From assembly GCA_018896835.1 (NCBI GenBank), contig JAHILS010000034.1, forward strand, positions 1 through 22,599: a stretch of DNA of 22,599 bases, given 5' to 3'. The DNA comes from Patescibacteria group bacterium (GTDB lineage Bacteria > Patescibacteriota > Patescibacteriia > UBA9934). The translations under genes and the position numbers were made by a program. Positions 7,678 to 14,533 of this stretch are shown here, in pieces. The notes below the pieces were generated by a model. The model did not search any database. It was not told the origin of the DNA and saw only the letters and a program-made list of their open reading frames with translations. Positions within the stretch are counted from its first letter, which is position 1. Each line of letters starts with the position of its first letter.

Positions 7678-8166
7678 ATGAAAAAATTTCTACCAGTCCT
7701 ATTTCTATTTGTCCTGCTGGGCGCCGGGTGTACAAAAACTCCAGCAGACAACACAGTGACTTATGACACATATAACGCTGGCGACACAGGTATAACTTTT
7801 GACATACCCACTGGAACAGAAGTTCATGAAAACGTAAACGGATTTGATAACTTCTGGAAATTCGAATGCGATGATAACAGCTATTTCGTATCCTACTACG
7901 AGTATAGCGGACAAGCTATTTATGCCTATTGGGAAACGCTGACCGATGATGAGCTCACAATAACAGACAAAGAAAACAATAACGTATACTCGAATAACAA
8001 TAGCGCCATCGCGGAAGCATTCTTCGCAAAACACAATCCAGCTATGAGCATTCGTGTTTATGGTCAGGAAGGAAAAGACCTCATCGGCGAGCTTCTCCCA
8101 AACAACGATGCTCAATACATGCATCTAATGCAATCAATAAAACTCAACGGAGAACAAGTATTTTAA
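7678..8166 (+). CDS. Small secreted lipoprotein, function unknown
   Basis: The 162-aa protein begins MKKFLPVLFLFVLLGAGCTK. This is a basic start, a hydrophobic core and a lipobox-like LGAG before C18, so it is probably exported and lipid-anchored. The usual Leu at -3 is Gly here, with Leu at -4. The mature part is acidic (DNTVTYDTYNAGDTGITFDIP..., ITDKENNNVYSNN) and resembles small PsbP-like or Tol-associated extracellular domains only in general form, so I do not assign a family. The start is chosen at the ATG because the earlier TTG lies in the promoter. A hairpin terminator follows the stop. Confidence 0.75.
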   Translation: MKKFLPVLFLFVLLGAGCTKTPADNTVTYDTYNAGDTGITFDIPTGTEVHENVNGFDNFWKFECDDNSYFVSYYEYSGQAIYAYWETLTDDELTITDKENNNVYSNNNSAIAEAFFAKHNPAMSIRVYGQEGKDLIGELLPNNDAQYMHLMQSIKLNGEQVF

Positions 8167-8180
8167 AAAGTAATTTAAAT

Positions 8181-8217
8181 AAAAGCGTTGCCTTAAGATG
8201 GACAGCGCTTTTAGTTT
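8181..8217 (+). terminator. Rho-independent terminator of the lipoprotein gene
   Basis: AAAAGCGTTG (8181-8190) pairs with CAGCGCTTTT (8203-8212) with one G-T pair. The stem is followed by AGTTTTAA. It lies 15 nt after the stop. Confidence 0.75.
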
Positions 8218-8243
8218 TAATTAAACCCCAACACCCCCTCTAC

Positions 8244-8264
8244 CTCCCCCTTAGAAAGGGGGAG
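8244..8264. repeat. 21-bp hairpin repeat, intergenic copy
   Basis: A perfect hairpin with arms CTCCCCCTT and AAGGGGGAG and loop AGA. The identical 21-base unit occurs inverted at 21386-21406 inside the endonuclease Q-like gene. Here C-rich sequence (CCCCAACACCCCCTC) precedes it, just upstream of the rpiB-rpe promoter. Confidence 0.8.
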
Positions 8265-8273
8265 AATTGGTTG

Positions 8274-8279
8274 TATACT
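8274..8279 (+). promoter_or_regulatory. -10 box of rpiB-rpe
   Basis: TATACT is followed by 8 nt and the ATG at 8288, and an overlapping second TATACT lies at 8279-8284. A -35 at 17-nt spacing would fall inside the 21-bp hairpin repeat (TTAGAA at 8251-8256), which is a weak match. Confidence 0.55.
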
Positions 8280-8287
8280 ATACTTGT

Positions 8288-9388
8288 ATGAATAAAACTA
8301 TTTATCTTGCTTCTGATCATGCTGGGTTTCATCTTAAGGAATCATTAAGAGAACAACTTGAACAAAAAGGATTTATAGTTGAGGACATGGGAGCTCGTAC
8401 CCTTGATCCGCTTGATGATTATCCGCAGTATGCCTCCGCAGTTGCGCGGGCTGTACAAAAAAATCCACAATCTTTTGGAATTCTTTCCTGCGGAAACGCC
8501 GAAGGTGTATGCATTACTGCTAATAAATTTGATGGAATTCGAGCTGGGGTTGGATTTTCGATTAAATCCGCCCAAACCATGCGCGAAGATGATAATGCTA
8601 ATATAGTCTGCATTCCTGGACGGATTGAAACGCTTGACGACCCAATAAAAATCGCCAACACATTCCTTTCTACTCCGTTTTCCAATGACATTAGACACCT
8701 ACGCCGTATTTCACAAATTGATAAACTGGAAAATACCTATCCAAAAGTGCTACCAACTATTCTTGTTCAAAATCCAAAAACCTTTACCAGCCAAATATCA
8801 AACTCAAGGGTACGTGCGCTATCAACTATGTGGCAAATAGACGTGCTCGATGAAACAATGTTTGAATCAAATTCCTGGTTTGATCCGCAAGTGATATCTA
8901 AAATAGAAAACCTGCCAGAGCTTGAACTACACCTAATGATTTTGGATCCACTTCCTATTATTGAGCTGGCCAAATTCCACTTACCAACTTTAAGGCGAGT
9001 AATAATCCATGCTGAAATTGATAAACCCTTGGAATCAATCGTTGACTACTCGCACAACCTTGGACTTCAAGTAGGGGTAGCACTTAATCCTGAAACAAAA
9101 ATAAAATCAATCAAAAGTCTGGCTGATAAAATAGATTTGCTTTTAATCATGGGCGTTCACCCAGGAGCATCAAACCAAGAATTTCTTGGACGTAAAATTC
9201 TCAAAAAAATTAAAAAAGCCCGGAAGCTTTACCCGCACTTAATTATTGAGGTTGATGGCGGAGTCAACCAAAAAACAATCAAAACAATTTCCAAAGCAGG
9301 AGCACAGCAGATGTGTGTTAACTCTGCCATTTGGCAATCCAACAACCCAGCAATAGCTTTGGAAACGTTATCCCCTAACGCTCTTTAA
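8288..9388 (+). CDS. Fused ribose-5-phosphate isomerase B / ribulose-phosphate 3-epimerase
   Basis: The 366-aa protein joins two pentose phosphate enzymes. Residues 1-150 are RpiB-like: ASDHAGFHLKE (8-18), the catalytic-Cys region LSCGNAEGVCITANKFDGIRA (C68) and DDNANIVCIPGRI (101-113). Residues 155-362 are an Rpe-type TIM barrel: IDVLDE (184-189), LHLMI (214-218, H215), IIHAE, LLIMGVHPGASNQEF (286-299) and EVDGGVNQKT (321-330, D323). Together they would convert ribose-5-P to ribulose-5-P to xylulose-5-P, feeding the split transketolase downstream. Oddities: the His usually preceding the NAN motif in RpiB is Asp101, and the first metal-ligand His of Rpe (HxDVMD) is Gln183. An in-frame TTG at 8267 is not used, since the -10 box lies between it and the ATG. 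There is no stop or frameshift at the junction. Confidence 0.88.
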   Translation: MNKTIYLASDHAGFHLKESLREQLEQKGFIVEDMGARTLDPLDDYPQYASAVARAVQKNPQSFGILSCGNAEGVCITANKFDGIRAGVGFSIKSAQTMREDDNANIVCIPGRIETLDDPIKIANTFLSTPFSNDIRHLRRISQIDKLENTYPKVLPTILVQNPKTFTSQISNSRVRALSTMWQIDVLDETMFESNSWFDPQVISKIENLPELELHLMILDPLPIIELAKFHLPTLRRVIIHAEIDKPLESIVDYSHNLGLQVGVALNPETKIKSIKSLADKIDLLLIMGVHPGASNQEFLGRKILKKIKKARKLYPHLIIEVDGGVNQKTIKTISKAGAQQMCVNSAIWQSNNPAIALETLSPNAL

Positions 9389-9402
9389 AACCCGAAAAAA
9401 CA

Positions 9403-9411
9403 TGATATAAT
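9403..9411 (+). promoter_or_regulatory. Extended -10 promoter of the secreted cupredoxin-like gene
   Basis: TGA-TATAAT (hexamer 9406-9411). Unlike many genes here, the ATG at 9449 is 37 nt away, so the mRNA would have a leader of about 30 nt. No clear Shine-Dalgarno site is present. Confidence 0.6.
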
Positions 9412-9448
9412 CAAAAAGAACTTTAAATCCTTTAATTAACAAGATCTT

Positions 9449-10264
9449 ATGGTCAAACGATCAGCTATCGCGATTGTCGCACTTTTCATGGCATTTGGAG
9501 CAGTTTTTGGCATCCATTATGCCCAAGCCTTAACAGGTTATGATGACCTTGTGGCAGGAAACTTAATCCGAGGCGAAACCTTTACAGCAGTTTATTACCT
9601 TGGCGCAGATGGATTACGTTATGTATTCCCAAATGATAAAACCTACTTTACATGGTATACAGACTTTAGCACTGTTAAATGGATCTCAGACTCTGACCTG
9701 GCCCGCATTCAAATCGGTGGCAATGTAACATACAAGCCTGGCGTAAAAATGGTAAAGATCAATTCAGACCCAAAGACATATGCTGTTTCAGCTGGCGGAA
9801 CCCTAAGGCATGTTGGATCAGAAAGCTTAGCAATCAGTCTTTATGGTAGTAACTGGAACAAAATGATCGATGATATTGCAGATGGATTTTTCAAAAACTA
9901 TACACTCGGAACCGCCATCGCAAGCTCAAGCGATTTTAGCGCATCAGCGCAAACGTCAGGTGCGACTAGTATTGGACAAGACAGGAGTCTTCTAGCACCA
10001 GCAGAGATTGAATTAACCGCAAGTGGATTTGACCCAATTTGTGTAGGAATTCAAGCAGGACAAGGGGTACGCTTCACAAATACAGACTCAGATAAGCATT
10101 CGGTCACAGCCGACAACTTACGTTGGGGTAGCGGAACAATGTTGGAAGACGCAGAATATATCAAAGTATTTGACGAAGACGGAGTATATTCATTCTACGA
10201 CGGATATGACTCATCAAGCTCAGGAGCAATCTACGTGGGAACATATTCAAGTCAGTGCCACTAA
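9449..10264 (+). CDS. Secreted surface protein with a cupredoxin-like C-terminal domain
   Basis: The 271-aa product starts with a signal-peptide-like MVKRSAIAIVALFMAFGAVFGIHYAQA. Residues 28-150 form a domain seen in CPR envelope proteins: GNLIRGETFTAVYYLGADGLRYVFPNDKTYFTWYTDF, GGNVTYKPGVKMVKI and DPKTYAVSAGGTLRHV. I know it only as a conserved extracellular unit. After a Ser/Ala-rich linker, residues about 185-271 look like a plastocyanin/cupredoxin fold: GFDPICVGIQAGQGVRFTNTDSDKHSVTAD then GVYSFYDGY. Only one clear candidate copper ligand, the His of KHSVT, is in place; the Cys-His-Met cluster is not evident, so copper binding is doubtful. The gene is monocistronic with its own promoter and terminator. 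Confidence 0.75.
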   Translation: MVKRSAIAIVALFMAFGAVFGIHYAQALTGYDDLVAGNLIRGETFTAVYYLGADGLRYVFPNDKTYFTWYTDFSTVKWISDSDLARIQIGGNVTYKPGVKMVKINSDPKTYAVSAGGTLRHVGSESLAISLYGSNWNKMIDDIADGFFKNYTLGTAIASSSDFSASAQTSGATSIGQDRSLLAPAEIELTASGFDPICVGIQAGQGVRFTNTDSDKHSVTADNLRWGSGTMLEDAEYIKVFDEDGVYSFYDGYDSSSSGAIYVGTYSSQCH

Positions 10265-10276
10265 AAATTAGATATT

Positions 10277-10308
10277 AAAAGGCCTCGAGCGATCGAGGCC
10301 TTTTTTTT
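10277..10308 (+). terminator. Strong rho-independent terminator
   Basis: AAAAGGCCTCGA (10277-10288), loop GCGA, then TCGAGGCCTTTT running into eight Ts. It is a textbook terminator, 12 nt after the stop of the secreted protein gene. Confidence 0.95.
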
Positions 10309-10324
10309 GTTTTCACTCCCATAC

Positions 10325-10333
10325 TGCTATAAT
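10325..10333 (+). promoter_or_regulatory. Extended -10 promoter of the transketolase N-half
   Basis: TGC-TATAAT (hexamer 10328-10333), then 9 nt and the ATG at 10343. It begins 16 nt after the preceding T tract. Confidence 0.7.
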
Positions 10334-10342
10334 AGAATCACT

Positions 10343-11224
10343 ATGCCTCCTGTTCGTGATATTAAATTGCTTACTGAAAAAAAATTGCTTGTGCTGGAAA
10401 ACAAAGCGCAGGAGATTCGGGCTGATATATTAAAAATGCTCGAACACGCTGGTAGCGGACACTCGGCTGGGTCGCTGGGAATGGCCGATGTTTTTACAGC
10501 CCTGTATTATCACGTCTTAGTTCATGACCCTAAGCATCCAAATGATAAAAATCGTGATCGACTTATTCTTTCCTGCGGTCACATTGCTCCTGTGCATTAC
10601 ACAACCCTTGCTCATGCTGGATATTTTCCAAAAACAGAATTGCAAACACTTCGTAAATTTGGCTCACGCCTTCAGGGTCATCCTGAACTCGGAAAACTTC
10701 CTGGAATTGAAAACACTTCTGGCCCTCTTGGCGATGGATCGTCCCAAGCAGTTGGAATGGCCTATGTTGCCAAACAAGAAAAACTCCCCTTTCACACCTA
10801 TTGCATAATGTCAGACGGCGAACTGCAAGCTGGAATCACCTGGGAAGCTGCACTCTTTGCTGGACGAAATGTTTTACATAACATGACTTGGATTGTTGAT
10901 CGCAATAATATTCAAATCGACGGATACACCGAGGACATCATGCCGATTGAACCTTTAGTCCAAAAATTTGAAGCCTTTAATTTTCATGTCATTGAAGTTG
11001 ACGGACATAACATTCGTGAAATTGTTGAGGCTTGCGCTTATGCGCAATCAATATTTGAACAACCAACAGTAATCATTGCTCACACCACCCCCGGCAAAGG
11101 TGTTGATTTTATGGAATTTGAGCCAATTTGGCATGGAAAAACGCCAAAGGATAAAGCCGAATTAAATCGCGCACTCAAAGCCTTACGAACATTAAATAAC
11201 AAAATAACCACAGAGGGTAATTAA
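10343..11224 (+). CDS. tkt: Transketolase, N-terminal (TPP-binding) subunit
   Basis: The 293-aa protein covers the first transketolase domain: ADILKMLEHAGSGHSAGSLGMADV with substrate/TPP-contact histidines, LILSCGHIAPVHYTTLA, LQGHPE, TSGPLGDGSSQAVGMA and the diphosphate/Mg motif SDGELQAG...WIVDRNNIQIDG (GDG type, here SDGE). It ends after the GKGVDFME loop, so the pyrimidine-binding domain is absent and is supplied by the gene at 12156. Together they transfer two-carbon units between ketose and aldose phosphates. Split transketolases are known in archaea and many bacteria. The start is the ATG at 10343, since an in-frame TTG at 10307 lies in the terminator T tract. The DUF4349 gene follows after 18 nt. 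Confidence 0.93.
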   Translation: MPPVRDIKLLTEKKLLVLENKAQEIRADILKMLEHAGSGHSAGSLGMADVFTALYYHVLVHDPKHPNDKNRDRLILSCGHIAPVHYTTLAHAGYFPKTELQTLRKFGSRLQGHPELGKLPGIENTSGPLGDGSSQAVGMAYVAKQEKLPFHTYCIMSDGELQAGITWEAALFAGRNVLHNMTWIVDRNNIQIDGYTEDIMPIEPLVQKFEAFNFHVIEVDGHNIREIVEACAYAQSIFEQPTVIIAHTTPGKGVDFMEFEPIWHGKTPKDKAELNRALKALRTLNNKITTEGN

Positions 11225-11228
11225 ACCC

Positions 11229-11234
11229 TAAAAT
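11229..11234 (+). promoter_or_regulatory. Possible internal -10 box before the DUF4349 gene
   Basis: TAAAAT followed by 8 nt and the ATG at 11243, the spacing seen elsewhere. It would allow the DUF4349 and transketolase C-half genes to be transcribed separately. The match is imperfect and there is no clear -35. Confidence 0.4.
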
Positions 11235-11242
11235 TAGATAAT

Positions 11243-12154
11243 ATGAAATTGCTAAAAAAACATATTGCCGTGATTGCTATTATAGTCGTTGTTCTTTTTA
11301 TAAGCGTCTTATCATCAGGCTTATTTGGACAAATTTCTGGTTCGAATGCTTCGTTTGGCAATGGCGAGTTTGTAACAAAATCTACCAACGACTCTGTACT
11401 AGCGATTGCGCCTGAATCAGCCTCGTCATACACAGAATTAGGTATGACAGACCAGGTAATTTCCCAATCCGAAGAAAACGCCACAGAACAATACATAATC
11501 AAAACCGGGAGTTTGGAAATGGTTGTTAACGATATAGATGAAACAACAAGTCAACTGGTTAATTTAGCTCAAGTCTTTGGCGGTACTGTTACAAACAGAT
11601 ACATTTACTCATACGATCAGGCAAAATCAGGTACTGTCGAGCTAACAGTTGACCAAGCAGATTTTGAAACAGCTATAAATGCAATCAAAGAACTCGGCAC
11701 TCGAATAATCTCGGAAAACGTTAACGCCGACGACGTTACCGAAACAGTGGTCGACATCCAAGCAAGGCTGGAAAATAAACAAGCAGAAGAACAGGCATAT
11801 TTGGATATTTTGCAAAAAGCAACAAAAGTCGAGGATATTCTCAATATACAATACTACTTATCAATGGTGCGTGGAGAAATCGAAAGCTATCAAGCATCAC
11901 TCGAATATTATGAAAATCACACAAATCAAGCATCCATTATAGTTTACTTAACAGAGGCAACGTCCATCATTCTTGACTCTGACACTTTCCAGCCATGGCA
12001 AACAGTCAAAGACTCTGTACAAACCGTTGTTCGTCTATTCCAAGGGCTAATATTAAACATAATTGAAGTGATAATCGTTGGCGGATCAATTCTAATCCCA
12101 GCAGTGATTATCTACTTTGGTGGACGATTGATTTACCGCAAGTACAAAAAATAG
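11243..12154 (+). CDS. DUF4349 membrane protein
   Basis: The 303-aa protein has an N-terminal membrane segment (KHIAVIAIIVVVLFISVLSS, about 6-25), a Ser/Asn-rich linker and the DUF4349 domain. That domain runs from YIIKTGSLEMVVNDIDETTSQL through GGTVTNRYIYSYDQ and a coiled coil (VVDIQARLENKQAEEQAYLDILQKA, KVEDILNIQYYLSMVRGEIES) to an ASIIVYLTEA strand. A second membrane helix (LNIIEVIIVGGSILIPAVIIYFGG) and a basic tail follow. This is the usual DUF4349 arrangement, with the domain outside the cell between two helices. Its function is unknown. Its position between the two transketolase genes, ending 1 nt before the second, is unusual and probably only means cotranscription. Confidence 0.88.
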   Translation: MKLLKKHIAVIAIIVVVLFISVLSSGLFGQISGSNASFGNGEFVTKSTNDSVLAIAPESASSYTELGMTDQVISQSEENATEQYIIKTGSLEMVVNDIDETTSQLVNLAQVFGGTVTNRYIYSYDQAKSGTVELTVDQADFETAINAIKELGTRIISENVNADDVTETVVDIQARLENKQAEEQAYLDILQKATKVEDILNIQYYLSMVRGEIESYQASLEYYENHTNQASIIVYLTEATSIILDSDTFQPWQTVKDSVQTVVRLFQGLILNIIEVIIVGGSILIPAVIIYFGGRLIYRKYKK

Positions 12155-12155
12155 T

Positions 12156-13130
12156 ATGAGCATTCTTGACCGAGGCTGGAAAAATAAGAATATTTTAAAG
12201 CATATTTCTACTCGCAATGGATTTGGCGAGGGCTTGGTTAAGATTGCAGAACAAAATAAAAATGTCTATGTGCTGTGCGCTGACCTAACAGAGTCAACCC
12301 AAAGCGAAGGTTTTAAAACGGCTTTTCCTGATCGCTTTGTGCAGATTGGAGTTTCAGAGCAATCACTTTGTGCCATTGGCGCTGGCATGTGTTTGGCTGG
12401 TAAAACAGTATTTCTTTCCAGTTATGCTGCATTTTCACCGGGACGCAATTGGGAACAAATCAGAACCACGGCTTGTTTGCAAAAACAAAATGTAAAAATT
12501 GTTGGATCACATGCCGGTGTATCAGTTGGACCTGACGGCGCAACTCATCAAATGACCGAAGACATCGCACTTATGCGAGTACTGCCAAATATGACCGTGC
12601 TTGTGCCCTGCGACGCCATCGAGGCACAAAAAATTACTATTGCTTCTGCAAAAAAGAAAGGCCCAGTTTATATCCGGCTTGATCGAAGTAAAACCCCGGT
12701 CTTCACAACTAAAGCAACACCATTTGCTATTGGTAAAGCGCAAACATTACGAAAAGGAAATAATGTAGCCATCATCGGCTGTGGTCCAATCTTGTATGAG
12801 TGTTTAATGGCGGCGGAAGAATTATCAAAACTTGGTATAGAAGCGCGGGTAATCAATAACGCCAGCGTTAAACCAATGGACGAAGCGACCATCATCAAAT
12901 CAGCCCGTGAATGTGGAGCGATTGTTACAGCCGAGGACGCACAAATCGCTGGCGGAATGGGCTCGGCTGTGTGCGAACTTCTAGCAGAAGCGTACCCTGT
13001 TCCAATCGAACGCATTGGCATGCAAGACGAATTTGGACAATCAGGAAATGCAGAACAATTGCTCGAGCACTACAAACTCACCGCACCGTGGATTATAAAA
13101 GCGGCGCAAAAGGTGATTAAGAGAAAATAA
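12156..13130 (+). CDS. tkt: Transketolase, C-terminal (pyrimidine-binding) subunit
   Basis: The 324-aa protein contains the transketolase Pyr domain and the C-terminal domain. Motifs: TRNGFGEGLVKIAEQN, VLCADLTESTQSEGF, RFVQIGVSEQSLCAIGAGMCLAGKTVF (the conserved TPP-activating Glu in the SEQ region), SHAGVSVGPDGATHQMTEDIALMR and, in the C-domain, GCGPILYECLMAAEEL and TAEDAQIAGGMGSAV. It complements the N-half encoded 0.9 kb upstream. The ATG lies 1 nt after the DUF4349 stop (TAG-T-ATG) with no promoter between, so its translation probably depends on coupling to DUF4349. A long imperfect hairpin follows the stop. Confidence 0.93.
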   Translation: MSILDRGWKNKNILKHISTRNGFGEGLVKIAEQNKNVYVLCADLTESTQSEGFKTAFPDRFVQIGVSEQSLCAIGAGMCLAGKTVFLSSYAAFSPGRNWEQIRTTACLQKQNVKIVGSHAGVSVGPDGATHQMTEDIALMRVLPNMTVLVPCDAIEAQKITIASAKKKGPVYIRLDRSKTPVFTTKATPFAIGKAQTLRKGNNVAIIGCGPILYECLMAAEELSKLGIEARVINNASVKPMDEATIIKSARECGAIVTAEDAQIAGGMGSAVCELLAEAYPVPIERIGMQDEFGQSGNAEQLLEHYKLTAPWIIKAAQKVIKRK

Positions 13131-13148
13131 AAGTTATAAGAACAACAG

Positions 13149-13239
13149 TCACCCATTCCAAACGGTGTGAGGAATCTCGTAGATAGCTTGACGGTCTATC
13201 GGCTACGCACGGGATCCCTCCTATCGTCGGGATGGGTGA
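13149..13239. repeat. 91-bp imperfect inverted repeat, possible structured RNA or palindromic element
   Basis: TCACCCAT at 13149 pairs with ATGGGTGA ending at 13239. Inward, AACGGTGTGAGGAATCTCG opposes a partner that reads GACGATAGGAGGGATCCCG on the other strand, and GATAG opposes CTATC around a TTGACGG loop. Several pairs are G-T, so the whole 91 bp could fold as one long hairpin in RNA. Downstream TTTGATTTTCC might let it end transcription after the transketolase C-half. The GGAATCTC...GGGATCCCTC arrangement resembles dispersed palindromic repeats found in many bacteria. Confidence 0.55.
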
Positions 13240-13277
13240 TTTGATTTTCCTCCCACTTCCCATTTTCCACCCCTTTC

Positions 13278-13286
13278 TGCTATCAT
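13278..13286 (+). promoter_or_regulatory. Extended -10 promoter of the pseudouridine synthase
   Basis: TGC-TATCAT (hexamer 13281-13286), followed by 9 nt and the ATG at 13296. Confidence 0.6.
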
Positions 13287-13295
13287 CAAGCCCAT

Positions 13296-13985
13296 ATGAG
13301 ATTAAATAAATACATAGCTGATTGCGGGTATTGCTCAAGGCGTAAGGCTGATGAGCTTATCCAAAAAGGATCTGTAAAAATCAATGGAAGAGTCGCTAGC
13401 CTTGGCGACCAAGTCAATAATAAAGACAAGGTTTCTGTAAACGGGCAAATGCTTGTTGAGCGAGGTGAGGACATTTATATTGCGCTAAACAAACCTTATG
13501 GCGTTATCTGTACTATGGACCCAGAAGCAGACAACACAATCTACGATTACATAAAAATGCATGAAAGAATGCTCTATATTGGTAGGCTTGATGTGGAATC
13601 ATCTGGTCTTATCCTGCTGACAAACAATGGCGAAGTCGCTAACAAGATCACCCGCCCATCATCCAATCATGAAAAAGAATATGTTGTGACCTTAAACAAA
13701 GAAATCACCCGCAAATTCTTAGACTCGATGGCAAACGGCGTAATTATTGATGGCACAAAAACAAAACCAGCCAAAATCAAAAAACTTGGTGATACTAAAT
13801 TCGACATCGTACTTACCGAAGGTCGAAACCGCCAAATCAGACGCATGTGCGCTGTACTTGGTTATGAAGTCACTTCAATTAGGCGCGTTCGAATTATGAA
13901 TATCAAGCTCGGACAGTTAGGTGAAGGAAACTCACGGCCGTTAACTAAAACCGAACGACGAGAACTATTGTCAAACCTTGACTAA
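13296..13985 (+). CDS. rRNA pseudouridine synthase, RsuA/RluB/RluF family
   Basis: The 229-aa protein has an N-terminal S4 RNA-binding domain (MRLNKYIADCGYCSRRKADELIQKGSVKINGR, residues 1-32). The RsuA-type catalytic domain follows: LNKPYGVICTMD, the catalytic Asp in YIGRLDVESSGLILLTNNG (about residue 100), and LTEGRNRQIRRMCAVLGYEV near the end. It isomerises a uridine in rRNA. Family and length best match the 23S enzymes RluB/RluF or 16S RsuA, and the exact target base cannot be told. The methyltransferase gene follows after 3 nt, so the two form an operon. Confidence 0.92.
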   Translation: MRLNKYIADCGYCSRRKADELIQKGSVKINGRVASLGDQVNNKDKVSVNGQMLVERGEDIYIALNKPYGVICTMDPEADNTIYDYIKMHERMLYIGRLDVESSGLILLTNNGEVANKITRPSSNHEKEYVVTLNKEITRKFLDSMANGVIIDGTKTKPAKIKKLGDTKFDIVLTEGRNRQIRRMCAVLGYEVTSIRRVRIMNIKLGQLGEGNSRPLTKTERRELLSNLD

Positions 13986-13988
13986 CCT

Positions 13989-14519
13989 ATGGATATTTAC
14001 GAATGGATACTTTTTACCATCGGATGGATAATTATTGCCTCAGCTGGAGTAGCCGGACTCTCGGCAGCACCCTGGGTTCCAACCCGAAAAAAAGAAATGA
14101 AACTGCTTTTAAAAAATCTAGATGTTAAACCTGGAAATAAAATTTATGAACTTGGTTGTGGCACTGGAAGTATTGTCATAGCTCTGGCAAAAGCCAATCC
14201 TCAAGCACAATTTTTTGGATATGAAATCTCAATCCTTCCCTATCTAATCGCTAAATTTCGATCTGTTCGCCATAAAAACGTTAATATCTGCTACAAAAAT
14301 CTGTTTACCCAGAGCCTATCTAATGCTGACATTGTCATTTGCTTTCTCCTGATCAAAGCCTACGATCGACTAGCCAAAAAATTTGCCAAAGAGCTAAAAC
14401 TAGGAGCAATCGTTATAGCTGAAGGTTGGCCATTTGAAAACATCAGCCCAAAAACAGTGCTTGAAGCTGATAAAACACTACCTTTTTTCATCTACAAAGG
14501 CGAGGACTTCAAAGTCTGA
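13989..14519 (+). CDS. Membrane-anchored class I SAM-dependent methyltransferase
   Basis: The 176-aa protein begins with one membrane helix (WILFTIGWIIIASAGVAGLSAA, about 6-27). A Rossmann methyltransferase core follows: PWVPTRKKEMKLLL, motif I KIYELGCGTGSIVIALAK (SAM glycine loop), FFGYEIS (acidic residue for the SAM ribose), and a motif IV-like ADIVICFLLIKAYDRL. A helix followed by PW.P is like the FAM173/ATPSCKMT lysine methyltransferase group, which modifies the ATP synthase c subunit. The substrate here is not known. It is cotranscribed with the pseudouridine synthase. Its TGA stop forms part of the next gene's extended -10 box. Confidence 0.8.
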   Translation: MDIYEWILFTIGWIIIASAGVAGLSAAPWVPTRKKEMKLLLKNLDVKPGNKIYELGCGTGSIVIALAKANPQAQFFGYEISILPYLIAKFRSVRHKNVNICYKNLFTQSLSNADIVICFLLIKAYDRLAKKFAKELKLGAIVIAEGWPFENISPKTVLEADKTLPFFIYKGEDFKV

Positions 14520-14525
14520 TATAAT
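14517..14525 (+). promoter_or_regulatory. Extended -10 promoter of the DUF2090-PfkB-dehydrogenase operon
   Basis: TGA-TATAAT, in which the TGA is the stop codon of the methyltransferase gene. The hexamer is 14520-14525, followed by 8 nt and the ATG at 14534. Confidence 0.7.
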
Positions 14526-14533
14526 AAAGGCAT

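Noticed and set aside
10343..13130. Transketolase broken by an insertion
   Set aside because: Each half has its own start and stop at a natural domain boundary, and split transketolases are a known functional form.
13117..13338. Minus-strand open frame over the 13149-13239 inverted repeat
   Set aside because: It spans an inverted repeat and the neighbouring gene's promoter, with no start signals or recognisable protein.
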